Source of the DNA: Guadua angustifolia
Taxonomy: Eukaryota; Streptophyta; Magnoliopsida; Poales; Poaceae
Direction of reading: 5' to 3'
DNA: 64,000 nucleotides
Assembly (NCBI GenBank): GCA_036346375.1
Contig: CM070514.1
Coordinates: 13,234,463-13,298,462 of the forward strand
Shown here: positions 44,381 through 54,350 of the stretch, piece by piece
Position numbering within the stretch: position 1 is the stretch's first letter
Layout of the letters: each line of letters starts with the position of its first letter
Notes under the pieces: generated by a model
Seen by the model: the letters and a program-made list of their open reading frames with translations, nothing else
The model's database searches: none
Told to the model about the DNA's origin: nothing
Position numbers and translations under genes: made by a program

Positions 44381-46928
44381 GGTTTTCTTCTTCTTTGCTG
44401 CGTTGTGATCTAATTCTAGTTCGTGGTTCTTGGCAGGTGAAGTACTCGGCGGAGCCATCCAATCCCACCAAGTGTGAGCACTTTTCCGCTTGGATCATCC
44501 TCTTAATTTGCGTGTTTGCATCTTGTTGTATGCGAAAGTGGTTTTGATCTGGAAATTGATGATGCTTGCCTTGTGTTTTGCAGCCGCCAAGGCCATGGGC
44601 CGGGACTTGCGTGTGCACTTCAAGGTGAGGTCCAGAGGAAACAAAGATTCCATCTCGTGCAAATTGGGCCACTAATTCGTGCTGTAGTTTCCGTATGATT
44701 TTTCTTGTTTTCCTATTGGATCGGCTTGCAAGCGTACCACACGAGTTTATAGAAATACGAATTCCTGCATATGTTTGTAGTTATGTGCCCTCTAGTAAAG
44801 TATATTTGTCTCTAAATTTAGATTACACGACTGAAGCTTATATGAGTATTGTTCTTCATGTTTCATGTGGTGCTTTGGTACGAACCCTAGGGTAAAAAGC
44901 AGGTTACTGTGATCTCTACAAGCAGTACCCTCGTAGACTTTAGGCATATCATGTTCATCATTATTGGTTGAACCGTTGGACACAGTTATATGTCAATAGA
45001 TTTAGTAAATGATAGCACACTTGTATTCAAATTCTCTTACAGTTTGAACTAAAATTTATGTTGATATTTGCATGTGGGATGTAGTTGTAGCTAGTAAAGA
45101 TGTTTTTATATCCAAATTGTCGTGTATGGCTGAACTCTTCTAATGAATGTTATGCTTTATTTGTGTATTCTCGTATAATTGTACATGAGTTCATTTAAAT
45201 GTAATGCCTGATGTTCTATTACCCATTCTATTCAGTAACCTCTAGCACACCCTTGTTGAATTTTATTCATCACGGGACCTTCAATATGACCCTCATTAAA
45301 TCGTTTCTTTTAATTGCAAAGGTTTGTGTGCTCACTGCACTGAGCTCTAGCATAATTTATTTCAAGATTTGTGACTGATTTCATAACTATATAACTTAAT
45401 GCTTCGCTTGCTGTTTGATGAGCTTTCTTTGTTTTCTTGATTTACACTACCGCTGTTATCGCCATACAGCATTAGATACCCGCTGATCATTTATCAGTCA
45501 AGCTGGAGATTAGCTTCCAGTACTTCTGTATTACTGCATTTTTTTTTTGCACTTTGATTAAGTAACCTAAAGTAAAAAAAACCGGCTATTATTTTCTCCA
45601 CAGGCAGCCTTGTAATATTTAGAAAAATCACTTTCATCGTTCTTGGGTGAACCATGGTCATATAATTGCCACTGGTTCAGTAAATGATGATACATACTAA
45701 CATACCTGTGGTCAGAATAACCATGCAAATATTCTTGAAGGAAATAGAGGTTATCTGTTTACAGTATTCCCTATTGACCTGCACATAGCAATATTTGAGG
45801 GTAATAATTGTAGCATTTTCTTGCTGATTAAAGTTGAAAACCTGAAGAAAGAAAGCAGGCTATAGTTTTTTTTACAGACAGTAGCCTTGTAAGCTTTAGG
45901 AATATCATATTCAGTATTCTTGGGTGAACCATTGGACTGACTGTGACCACTGGTTCAGTAAATGATACATGTCAATTCATTATGATGTGCAATTTCATAT
46001 GTAAGCACTTCTGTGTAGTAATGTTTGGGGCTGTAGCCCTGTTTGGCTAAAAGAAATGATATTGCATTGTTGTTTAGGTCCACCTTTCAAAGTTCCCAGC
46101 TTCATATTTCATATCATGGATTTTATGCTTAATTATTTTGTAGAACACCTATAATAATATTTTATTGATTTTAGCATGTACATTGGTTAATATTTTGTTG
46201 TCACTTTTTCAGAATACACGTGAGACAGCTTTTGCCCTCAGGAAGCTGCCACTTAGCAAGGCTAAAAGGTACCTTGAGGATGTCATTGCCCACAAGCAAG
46301 CCATTCCTTCCGGAGGTTCTGTGGTGGTGTTGGACGAACTGCACAAGCAAAGTCACGACACTCAAATGGTCAGGGACGTTGGCCTGTCAAGTCTGCTAGA
46401 TTTATTTTGGATCTTCTGAAGAATGCGGAGAGCAATGCAGAAGTATGTAATCATGCTATAACCTGTTATAGCCTTCGTCATTGCATTATTCATGATTTAT
46501 AAGTGTGCGGAATTTGTTCACTGTAGGTCAAAGGCTTGGATGTCGATACTCTGTATGTGTCACATATTCAGGTGAACCAGGCTCAGAAGCAGCGGCGCCG
46601 AACTTACCGTGCCCATGGCCGCATCAACCGTGAGTTCTAAATATGATAGTGATGTTTTCCTTCTGTTGTGCCTCTTGTTTTTTGAAAGCTCTCATGAGCT
46701 TTACTACCTATTACAGCTTACATGTCCTCCCCGTGCCACATCGAGCTGATCCTATCAGAGAAGGAAGAACCAGTCAAGAAAGAGGTATGTGCTTTGTAAA
46801 ACTGAACGGAAGCAACTGATATATGTTTGAACTGTGATATTGCTCTATATGGGTACATGGTGAGTGAATCCTGATGCGACCTTTCATCTCTGCAGGCTGA
46901 GACCCAGATTGCAGCCAGGAAGGCTTAA
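44335..46928 (+). CDS. RPL17: Cytosolic 60S ribosomal protein L17 (uL22), seven coding exons, one frameshift in exon 4
   Basis: Exons by splice consensus: 44335-44337 (only the ATG), 44437-44473, 44584-44624, 46213-46442, 46527-46629, 46717-46784 and 46896-46928. The encoded protein starts MVKYSAEPSNPTK. It includes GRDLRVHFKNTRETAFALRK, YVSHIQVNQAQKQRRRTYRA (about residues 115-135) and ends AARKA. The length expected without the frame break is 171 residues, normal for L17. L17 lines the peptide exit tunnel of the large ribosomal subunit. Exon 4 is 230 nt instead of 231: a CC where the copy at 50976 has CCC (about 46305) shifts the frame. Either this is a pseudogenising mutation or a homopolymer error in the assembly. 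The intact promoter, all introns and UTRs favour a real active gene. Confidence 0.88.
44346..44378 (+). repeat. (CT)n microsatellite in first intron of L17
   Basis: About 15 CT units just 10 bp after the first splice donor. Long CT tracts in the leader intron are frequent in plant ribosomal protein genes. Confidence 0.93.
44900..45985 (+). repeat. Three diverged copies of a ~100-bp repeat in intron 3 of L17
   Basis: Related segments lie at about 44895-45010, 45580-45690 and 45855-45970. Each has a RCAGGYTA-like start, a GTAG(A/C)CTT(G)TA...TTTAGG(A/C)ATATCA middle, TTGGGTGAACCATTGG, and an end like TTCAGTAAATGATAC. The second and third are closest. Intron 3 is 1588 bp (44625-46212) and these duplications make up about a fifth of it. 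Confidence 0.75.
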
Positions 46929-47435
46929 ACAACAGGAAACTTTGCATGGTTTATCTAGTGTGGGTTAGAAATTGAGCTTATTGTCTGTATCTCGTTTTGT
47001 TTTGCTGTTGGTTCAAAGTCATCAAACCCTTTTTGAAGTTCTTTATCTCAAGTGGATTCTTACCAGCAAAACTCTCGGTGTTTTTGCTTGTCCTGGTTGC
47101 GTCGGATTTTTATTTTTGGTAGAGGTTGTTTGAACTTTAAAGTGCTTCTTCTCTTGTGTTCATGTTGCTTGAAATGCCCCTGCCTATCATTTCGCTCAAA
47201 TGGCCATTATATTAGGAATTAATTCCTTATATGGCATTGAATGTTTGAGAAATTCCTTGTCTCACTAACAAGGTTGATTTAGGCCCACATGTTCCACGTG
47301 TTATGTTAGGGATGGTGCAAACTTTTAGTGGCATGTATTCTAGTGTATTCCTCTGTTATCTTAGTATACACTCTGTATGATTGTAGTCTTCATAGATACA
47401 TATAATTTTGGCCCAATTGGATTAGCTGAAACTTA
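46929..47435 (+). other. 3' UTR and downstream flank of L17
   Basis: T-rich 3' UTR-like sequence. The first 282 bp (to 47210) are also present in the duplicated copy at 51690-51969. No clear AATAAA was found; the plant signal is often degenerate. Confidence 0.6.
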
Positions 47436-47657
47436 AGGTATGATTGTTTTAGCTTTTGATTCTGAATTTTGGCCCCAAAAGTAGAATCACAATCTAATTC
47501 TAGAATCCGATTCTCACAATCTAGCTAATTCATGTACACAAGAATCTACAATTCACTTTATATGTGTTTTTTTATTCTAGCTTTTGGAGTATCAGTTTTT
47601 ATGCAACTACAATCCAGAATCAGATTTTAGATAATCTAAACTGAAACAAACATGTTC
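47436..47657. mobile_element. Tourist-like MITE, about 222 bp
   Basis: It starts AGGTATGATTGTTTTAGCTT and ends in the reverse complement of AGAACATGTTTGTTTCAG, a moderately diverged TIR. TTA flanks both sides (47433-47435 and 47658-47660). The interior AGAATC/GATTCT-rich motifs pair across the element. Confidence 0.65.
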
Positions 47658-47660
47658 TTA

Positions 47661-48734
47661 ATCTTATTGGTCGAAATCCTGTGCATTGCTGGAGATATAT
47701 GCGCATGACCACCTCAAACCGTAGCTAGTGTACTTAACTTTTTACTATGTATACTGACTATGTCACATAATTTTACACCTCAACTGCCAACGTGGCGCAT
47801 ATAATCTTACACCTCGACTGCCGGCGTGGTGTTGTGGACTTAGGTAGACGATTAGTCTGTTTGCCCATGACGTGAGATTCCAGGGGGCGGTTTCTGAAAT
47901 GATGACCGTTCGATTTTTGTAGCGTTGAGATTTCGCCAGACGGTTTTCGTGGGACCTGCCTTCATACCGGAGACGTCTCTGTACGTAAAAGACAGTGATA
48001 GAACCTCCTCCAGTGCTCTCTGCTTTCTCTGTGCTTGTTGTCACCTGAGTTGTTCCATCCCTTTGTCGACTGTGCAATAAGAGTGATGGAGAGCAGTGTC
48101 TTCAATCCGATGCCGGTCACTTGACAACCAGGAGGCCGCCAATCAGGTTTCTAGAAAGTTCCACACCGCATGACTACTCGTCTTTATCTTCAATTGACAC
48201 GTCGCTCCTATGCAATTTCTAGTTCTTCGTCAAGCCCTCTGTAAATGCCTCAAACTGAGTAGTTCTTGGTCCAAACAATTTTTCTATTATGATTAAATAT
48301 GATGAGAATGCATGTTACTATGATAGTACTATTTACATCTATTTATCAATTTGGCTATCTAGCATGTGTAAGTGTGCTTTCTTTACTAGCATGTTTTGTA
48401 TTCTTTGAATATCTGATGACCGTTAGAAATCATGTTGTAGACATAATGTCTAACTTTATATTTTCATTGCGTAACTATGAAATTAAATTAATGTTATACC
48501 ATGCCAGTGATGTCGAAGTAACCCAGGGAGATGAACATGACATGAGCACGCCCATGAACGTGATGCCAGCGTCGAGCCCGGTAGCGAGCATGTACTTGTT
48601 GTTGGAGATATGCTTTAGAGGAATCATAGAGATAATTATATTTTGTTACGTTGATGATTTACTAGTTATGTGCCTGTGCGTTGCAACGAAAATTTAATTT
48701 ACGACAAAAAATTTATTTGCAAAGAGTACTAACA
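47661..48734. other. Intergenic DNA with small repeats and gene fragments
   Basis: A direct repeat of about 33 bp (ATAATYTTACACCTCRACTGCC) lies at about 47767-47797 and 47800-47831. No intact gene is seen. The minus-strand frame at 48077-47763 (104 codons) has no domain. Near 48660-48700, TTATGTGCCTGTGCGTTGCAACG resembles a repeat end common in grasses, whose class I cannot fix. Confidence 0.5.
48535..48620 (-). pseudogene. Possible oligopeptide transporter (OPT) C-terminal fragment
   Basis: On the minus strand the frame from about 48608 reads NNKYMLATGLDAGITFMGVL. This resembles the conserved Y-x-L-x-x-x-L-D-A-G-x-x-F-M-x-V-L segment in the last part of OPT/yellow-stripe transporters. Only about 25 codons match. 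It could be cargo of an unrecognised transposon. Confidence 0.4.
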
Positions 48735-48735
48735 A

Positions 48736-48834
48736 TGGTAAAGGTGGATAATAAAAGAGTAAGGGCAAAGGTGGGTAATTAAGAGCACTAATGGTGGTAA
48801 AGGTGGGTAATTAAAGAGCAGTGGCAAAGATGGG
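48736..48834 (+). repeat. Short tandem repeat GGTAAAGGTGGGTAATTAAAGAG, three to four units
   Basis: Units of about 30 bp with the core AAAGGTGG(A/G)TAAT(T)AA run up to the LTR boundary of gypsy C at 48835. Confidence 0.8.
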
Positions 48835-50832
48835 TGTCGATGTTTGTTGTCGGCAATAATGAAAACGGGGCTAGGCGTTGGATCCAAACTTGATGGTAGT
48901 ACAAGACACAGGAATTATACAGGTTCGGGCTCTCGTGGAAGAGATAATACCCTAGTCCTGTGCTTTGGGATTATGCGTATCTAGTATACTGCAAATGATC
49001 TGATTCTCATGACGCTACCTTACCCCCCTTTATATAGTAGAGGGGTACGATTACAAAGGAAAGTCCTAATCGGTTACAAGGTAGAGATTGTATCTCTTTC
49101 CTTATCCACTAAACATGATAACAGTCAGGATTATAATCGTATCTAGTCTAAACAAAGGTGGTTGCTATCTTTAGAGTCCTCATGTCGTACACGTTGGAAG
49201 TGCCTCAAGTGGTACCCATCTTCGTGTTGCTAGTCCGGTCCATCCTTTCCTGGATGATCCGTTCATCCTGCCTTATAGGCACCCGGGGTCCATGTACTCC
49301 ACAAGAGCTCCCGAGTGCTCTGCGATTGAGTTTCCGCTTCGATTGCACATTGGCGATTTGTGTTCTATGCCTAGTGCTTTTGGTTCTTGCTATAGCTTCC
49401 CGATTGATTCCTTCTTCATGTCGAAAGTGCCATGCTATAGGCGAGGAGATTGCAGAGGACTCGATTAGCATTCCATGTTTAACTTCACCGGGTGGCATCC
49501 TAACCTAATTATTGGGATTTTGGCAGTCGGCCCAGCATGGGGCATGCCTTTGCTCAGATTGGCTTTTAGCCGAGTGGTATATATGCTCCATTATCATGGC
49601 GCACAGCTTTTGGCCCATCATGAGGCGTACCGTAGATTATTCGAGTGTAAGTTCAACCTTCATTAGTTATGGTTTTGGTGTTAATGACAAATCTAATATT
49701 GAGATTATCTCCTAATGCGATATTGTTATTAATGACAAATCTTATATCGAGACTAACTTGTTTATTTAGAATATCTTTGATTAGTCTCATCGCATTGAAA
49801 AATGGAAAACCCAAGGTATGTTTGCGTATTCATTCTAGTATTAGTTGCATACTTTGGAGTCAAGTTAAAATATGAATGTCCCCATTATATTAACCACAAA
49901 ATGTGCATCATGTTTCCCAATCCATATATTACATGGATGCACATACTTAGGGGGAGTTCGTAGTTTAACTTGATAGTTTCATTGTATTGATCTATTCTTT
50001 ATGGACACATATAAGGATCAAGACAAAGAAACTAAATCATTGAGTATATATTTGAATTGCCTAGTTATAAGTATACTCATGGTAATATAGGATATACTCC
50101 AATACGATCAATTTGAATATGTGCATATTATCTCCAAGTCAATCATATTTATGCACATATACATGTGGGGTGTATTCTATAATTGATGATTTAGAGTAAT
50201 GATCATTTCCATACAATTTACATATAATGGATCATTACTTTCCATCAACAAGAGTATATGAAAACTTGTGTAGTTAATATATACTCATATCAATTTAAAT
50301 GATAATTTAAATTGAGTTCATTTGTCTTATTAATCTTTAACGAACACTTCATCATGTGTTGATGGTGCTCCGTGATTAATTGAGGACAAATGAATAGCTC
50401 TTAAGTATAATTAAGCATGTGTTGCATTATTATACTTAAGACACATTTACAATCATTTCAATTGATTTTGGTTGTGCTCAATTGATCTAAAGGCATCCAT
50501 TATGTGTTAATGAAGTGCAAGAGATAATTGAGACAACCATGCATCTTGGACTAACTATTTTATGAGTTGTGATTAAGTTAGGTTCAAAGATGGATGGGAT
50601 GATGAGAACGGGACAAGGACGGTATCATGAGTTGATGGGCGTCAAGAGAAGATCCCGAAGTCAAAGAAGAGGAGTCGAGTGATGATCCCGGGGGAGTATA
50701 AGTGAAGATCATAAAGACCTCAAGGGGATTGCTTGATGTGGCGAAGGTATAATTAGATAGGCTAAGGACTTTATAGTCTTTGAGTCTAAGGTTTTATCGC
50801 CGTGCTATTAAGAGGGTCGTTCCTTTGCTTGA

Positions 50833-52106
50833 GCTTCATCATGTGTTGGTGATCTCAATCCGCTGCTCACTCAAGCTCAAATCTTATTTGATTTGGTTTT
50901 TGCATGAGGGTTAACCATTTGGCATGTGTTGCTAATGGGTTAAACTTATGCTTGGTTGTATTTGATTTTTTTCAGAATACACGTGAGACAGCTTTTGCCC
51001 TCAGGAAGCTGCCACTTAGCAAGGCTAAAAGGTACCTTGAGGATGTCATTGCCCACAAGCAAGCCATTCCCTTCCGGAGGTTCTGTGGTGGTGTTGGACG
51101 AACTGCACAAGCAAAGTCACGACACTCAAATGGTCAGGGACGTTGGCCTGTCAAGTCTGCTAGATTTATTTTGGATCTTCTGAAGAACGCGGAGAGCAAT
51201 GCAGAAGTATGTAATCATGCTATAACCTGTTATAGCCTTCGTCATGCATTATTCATGATTTATAAGTGTGCGGAATTTGTTCACTGTAGGTCAAAGGCTT
51301 GGATGTCGATACTCTGTATGTGTCACATATTCAGGTGAACCAGGCTCAGAAGCAGCGGCGCCGAACTTACCGTGCCCATGGCCGCATCAACCGTGAGTTC
51401 TAAATATGATAGTGATGTTTTCCTTCTGTTGTGCCTCTTGTTTTTGAAAGCTCTCATGAGCTTTACTACCTATTACAGCTTACATGTCCTCCCGTGCCAC
51501 ATCGAGCTGATCCTATCAGAGAAGGAAGAACCAGTCAAGAAAGAGGTATGTGCTTTGTAAAACTGAACGGAAGCAACTGATATATGTTTGAACTGTGATA
51601 TTGCTCTATATGGGTACATGGTGAGTGAATCCTGATGCGACCTTTCATCTCTGCAGGCTGAGACCCAGATTGCAGCCAGGAAGGCTTAAACAACAGGAAA
51701 CTTTGCATGGTTTATCTAGTGTGGGTTAGAAATTGAGCTTATTGTCTGTATCTCGTTTTGTTTTGCTGTTGGTTCAAAGTCATCAAACCCTTTTGAAGTT
51801 CTTTATCTCAAGTGGATTCTTACCAGCAAAACTCTCGGTGTTTTTGCTTGTCCTGGTTGCGTCGGATTTTTATTTTTGGTAGAGGTTGTTTGAACTTTAA
51901 AGTGCTTCTTCTCTTATGTTCATGTTGCTTGAAATGCCCTGCCTATCATTTCGCTCAAATGGCCATTATGCAGGCTTCATCATGTGTTGGTGATCTCAAT
52001 CGCGTTCCTCAAGCTCAAATCTTATTTGATTTGGTTTTGCATGAGGGTTAACCATTTGGCATGTGTTGCGAATGGGTTAAACTTATGCTTGGTTGTATTG
52101 ATTTTT
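50833..52106 (+). repeat. Direct duplication of ~135 bp flanking the L17 insertion
   Basis: LTR sequence from GCTTCATCATGTGTTGGTGA to GCTTGGTTGTATTTGATTTT occurs at about 50833-50966 and again at 51974-52106. The inserted L17 segment lies exactly between them. The copies differ by a handful of substitutions and small indels. Confidence 0.88.
50967..51969 (+). pseudogene. Duplicated 3' segment of RPL17 (exons 4-7 and 3' UTR) inside the solo LTR
   Basis: It is near-identical to 46205-47210. Exons: 50976-51206 (231 nt, intact), 51290-51392, 51479-51545 (67 nt, one C fewer than in the parent) and 51657-51689, with introns and 282 bp of 3' flank. The missing C in the third of these shifts the frame just before the C-terminus. 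Exons 1-3 and the promoter are absent; the copy starts in the polypyrimidine tract of parent intron 3. By eye there are about two substitutions and six single-base indels over 1 kb, all indels in homopolymer runs. Kept introns exclude an mRNA intermediate. Readthrough ORF 50904-51338 joins LTR sequence to the L17 exon but has no evidence of use. Confidence 0.9.
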
Positions 52107-52899
52107 AGCATTATGCTTTGATTTGTATGTGTTGCAAATAGGATAAGCTAGTCGTTGGCTTTTAACGTGAAGTTCACTTTTGCATGTGTTGCATTAGTTG
52201 AAGCTTCATGTTTTTGGTTTCGTTCAAAACAATCTTTATAAAACCGTGTGGTTGCTTGGAGCTAAGTTTTGCATGTGTTGCAAAGGAGAGTGCTCAAGCA
52301 TGATTTTATAGTTGTGTATTTGTATGGAGCTAGAGGCTTGCATGTGTTGCGAGTAAAGAGCTCATCGTGTGATTTAGTTTAGTTGATGTTTGGTTTTGGT
52401 GTGAAGTCGATTTGGTGTTGCATGGGACTAGAGAATTGCATGTGTTGCAATTAGAGTTCATGCACCTTGATTGATGTTGCTTGGAGCTAGACTTTTGCAT
52501 GTGTTGCAAAGAGTAGTGCTCAAGCATGAAATGTGTTTATTGCGTTATTTGCAAGTTCACAGTGCAAATAAACCGAGGTTTATGAGTCCGAATTCCGAGA
52601 GCATGTGAGTAGGGCTTGCAACGGGTGTTGGCAAGTTGGTGGGTCTCGTGTTGACCTTCACATGGCTAGGGATTAATCTCATAAACTCGAGTTTGATTTG
52701 CTTATCGCTTTACAAATAGATTTTGAGTTGGTTGCAAAATGTGTTTTTGCATTTTGGGTTGAATTCTTTGAGCATGGGCTAAGTTGGTGCAAATGTGTTT
52801 TGCACGTGTGTTTGATCTTGTGTTGATCATCGTTGTGGCTCAAAGAATAGGTTTGGGTTTTCGGAGAAATGGATTTAGAGTTGAAATCGGGCTTTCTCC

Positions 52900-53150
52900 T
52901 TGTGGCGGTACTCTCAGGGCTTGAGGCGGTAATCTGCAAGTCTTGATACTCTAGGGTATTTGTCGCCAGTAGGTTTTAACAGAGCGGCTGTTTTCTTGGT
53001 TGTGTGCGGCGGTACTCTAGGCCTGAAGCCAGTACTCACTGTGCCTCGGAGGGCGGTAATCTGGGTTCTCTGTATAGCAGCTAGATTTATAGCCGTTACT
53101 CTGATGAAGCGGTACTACTGCCCTATTAGGCGGTAATCTTAGGGTTCTGA
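52900..53150 (+). repeat. GGCGGTAATCT / GCGGTACTCT motif cluster upstream of the LTR TATA box
   Basis: About seven variants of GGCGGTA(A/C)TCT are spaced 25-45 bp apart, ending about 50 bp before the TATA box. Position and spacing suggest enhancer-type repeats in U3. Confidence 0.65.
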
Positions 53151-53193
53151 GTTTTTGCCTGTTTGAGCCCCCAACTAGTTTTCTTTGGTGGGG

Positions 53194-53201
53194 TATAAAT
53201 A
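53194..53201 (+). promoter_or_regulatory. TATA box of the solo LTR
   Basis: TATAAATA in a GGGG...CACCCC context. It fixes the transcriptional orientation of the LTR as plus. Confidence 0.65.
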
Positions 53202-54342
53202 CACCCCTTAGGGGCTTGGGCGGGGGTTGGCTGTGTGTGGGAGTTGTTTGCATGTGTTGTTCTTCTCCATTTGCTTCTTGAGCTTAAGTGTGAGCACTAA
53301 TTGCATGTGTTGCAATTAGGGAGTGGTTTGAGAGCCTCTTGTGCATGTGTTGCACTTGGTGATCACCGAGGCGCATTTGTTGTGCCGGTGAGGTTCAAGC
53401 GGAGGAGCAGCTTATTACTCTTGGAGGTTGCCGACTCCTAGGCAGCGTGGGTCGTCTTGGCGGAGCTCTCGAGGTGTGAAAGCCCGTGAAGTTTGTAAAG
53501 GTTCGGGTTGAGCCTCTGCTGCGCGTGAAAAACCACGACTAGTGGAAAGAGGCGGTGCTCGAGCGGAGTCGGTCCAAGTGTGGGCTTGCCTCAACGTGGA
53601 CTAGGGGAGACCGGCAAGTCTCCGAATACCACGGAAAAATATCGGTTGTCTCTTGTCTCATTTATATTCAAGCACTTTACATTGTTGAATATTTATCAAT
53701 TGCTTGAATTAGAATTGCTAGTATTATTTAGTTGATCAATTTAGCAATTCTTGTGTAGAGACATAATTTAGATAGTGCACATAGTGAGCCTAGTTGATTT
53801 AGGCCTTAATTGTCAAAACCGAGTTTATCGTTTCCGCATTATAATTGTGTAGGTTTTGACATAGGGGTTGATTAGAGCGAAATATTTAGTGAGCGATCGA
53901 ATTTTGTAAAACGCCTATTCACCCCCCTCTAGGCGCATCCTCGACCCTACACCGAGTGGTACCTGCATCCGATGTTCGCGGTATATAGCTGGCGGCCCAT
54001 TATAGGGCGTACCCTTAGAATCTTCGTTTTTGAATCAACTTATGATATCTGATTCCATTTCGCATGGTAACCAGCTTTCGGCCTATCACGAGTCATATCA
54101 GAAGAAGACATTATGATTCAGTTTGGAGGGTGCCTAGACGTCGTTTGATATGGTTATTGGCGATTGGCCCATCATGGGGCGCACCGCATCCTAAACTAAA
54201 TTTGGCCTGAAGGCTTCTGTGCGCGACGGTTGTGGCGCACGACTGGCAGCCCATCATGGGCATGCTCTAGGTTGAGTCCAGACAACATATGGAAGGCGAA
54301 ACGACTTTTTCCCGCTCAGAGCGAAATTTAGCATCTCTTCCC

Positions 54343-54350
54343 ATAAATAT
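54343..54350 (+). promoter_or_regulatory. Putative TATA box for the antisense ORF of gypsy C
   Basis: CCCATAAATATGAG lies 150 bp before the ATG at 54502. A very similar CCCTATAAACATGAG stands before the antisense ORF of gypsy B (minus strand, about 39126-39112). It is a candidate promoter for antisense ORF transcription from within the LTR. Confidence 0.5.

Larger units (their letters stand above)
50345..53360 (+). repeat. Dispersed GCATGTGTTGC motif, about a dozen copies in the solo LTR
   Basis: TTGCATGTGTTGCAA-like words occur near 50425, 50922, 52060, 52126, 52181, 52270, 52338, 52437, 52496, 53249, 53303 and 53342, with looser CATCATGTGTTG copies near 50350, 50840 and 51980. Each copy is an imperfect palindrome (TTGCA...TGCAA). 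They concentrate in U3 upstream and around the TATA box. Confidence 0.8.
49646..53951 (+). mobile_element. Solo LTR (copia-like, TG...CA), 4.3 kb, containing an L17 gene segment
   Basis: It starts TGTAAGTTCAACC and ends CACCCCCCTCTAGGCGCATC...CGACCCTACA, an end typical of large grass copia (SIRE/Maximus-type) LTRs. The 5-bp flanks are TCGAG (49641-49645) and CCGAG (53952-53956), four of five matching. A plus-strand TATAAATA box lies at 53194-53201, giving U3 before it and about 730 bp of R-U5 after it. No PBS, polypurine tract or coding interior follows, so this is a solo LTR. Without the L17 segment and its flank duplication, it would be about 3.2 kb. Confidence 0.72.
49529..54265. repeat. 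Palindrome array GGCCCATCATGGGGC in the gypsy C LTR, period ~80 bp
   Basis: Copies lie at 49529, 49612, 53994, 54080, 54166 and 54247, each close to GGCCCATnATGGGGCGYAC. Removing the 4.3-kb solo LTR and its 5-bp duplication gives spacings of about 83, 71, 86, 86 and 81 bp. The core is a near-perfect palindrome (GCCCAT-ATGGGC). Its position in the U3 region of the antisense LTR suggests a protein-binding array. Confidence 0.75.

Noticed and set aside
50904..51338. 144-codon ORF fusing LTR sequence with L17 exon 4
   Set aside because: The upstream part is LTR DNA read through the former splice acceptor; there is no promoter or splice evidence for its use.
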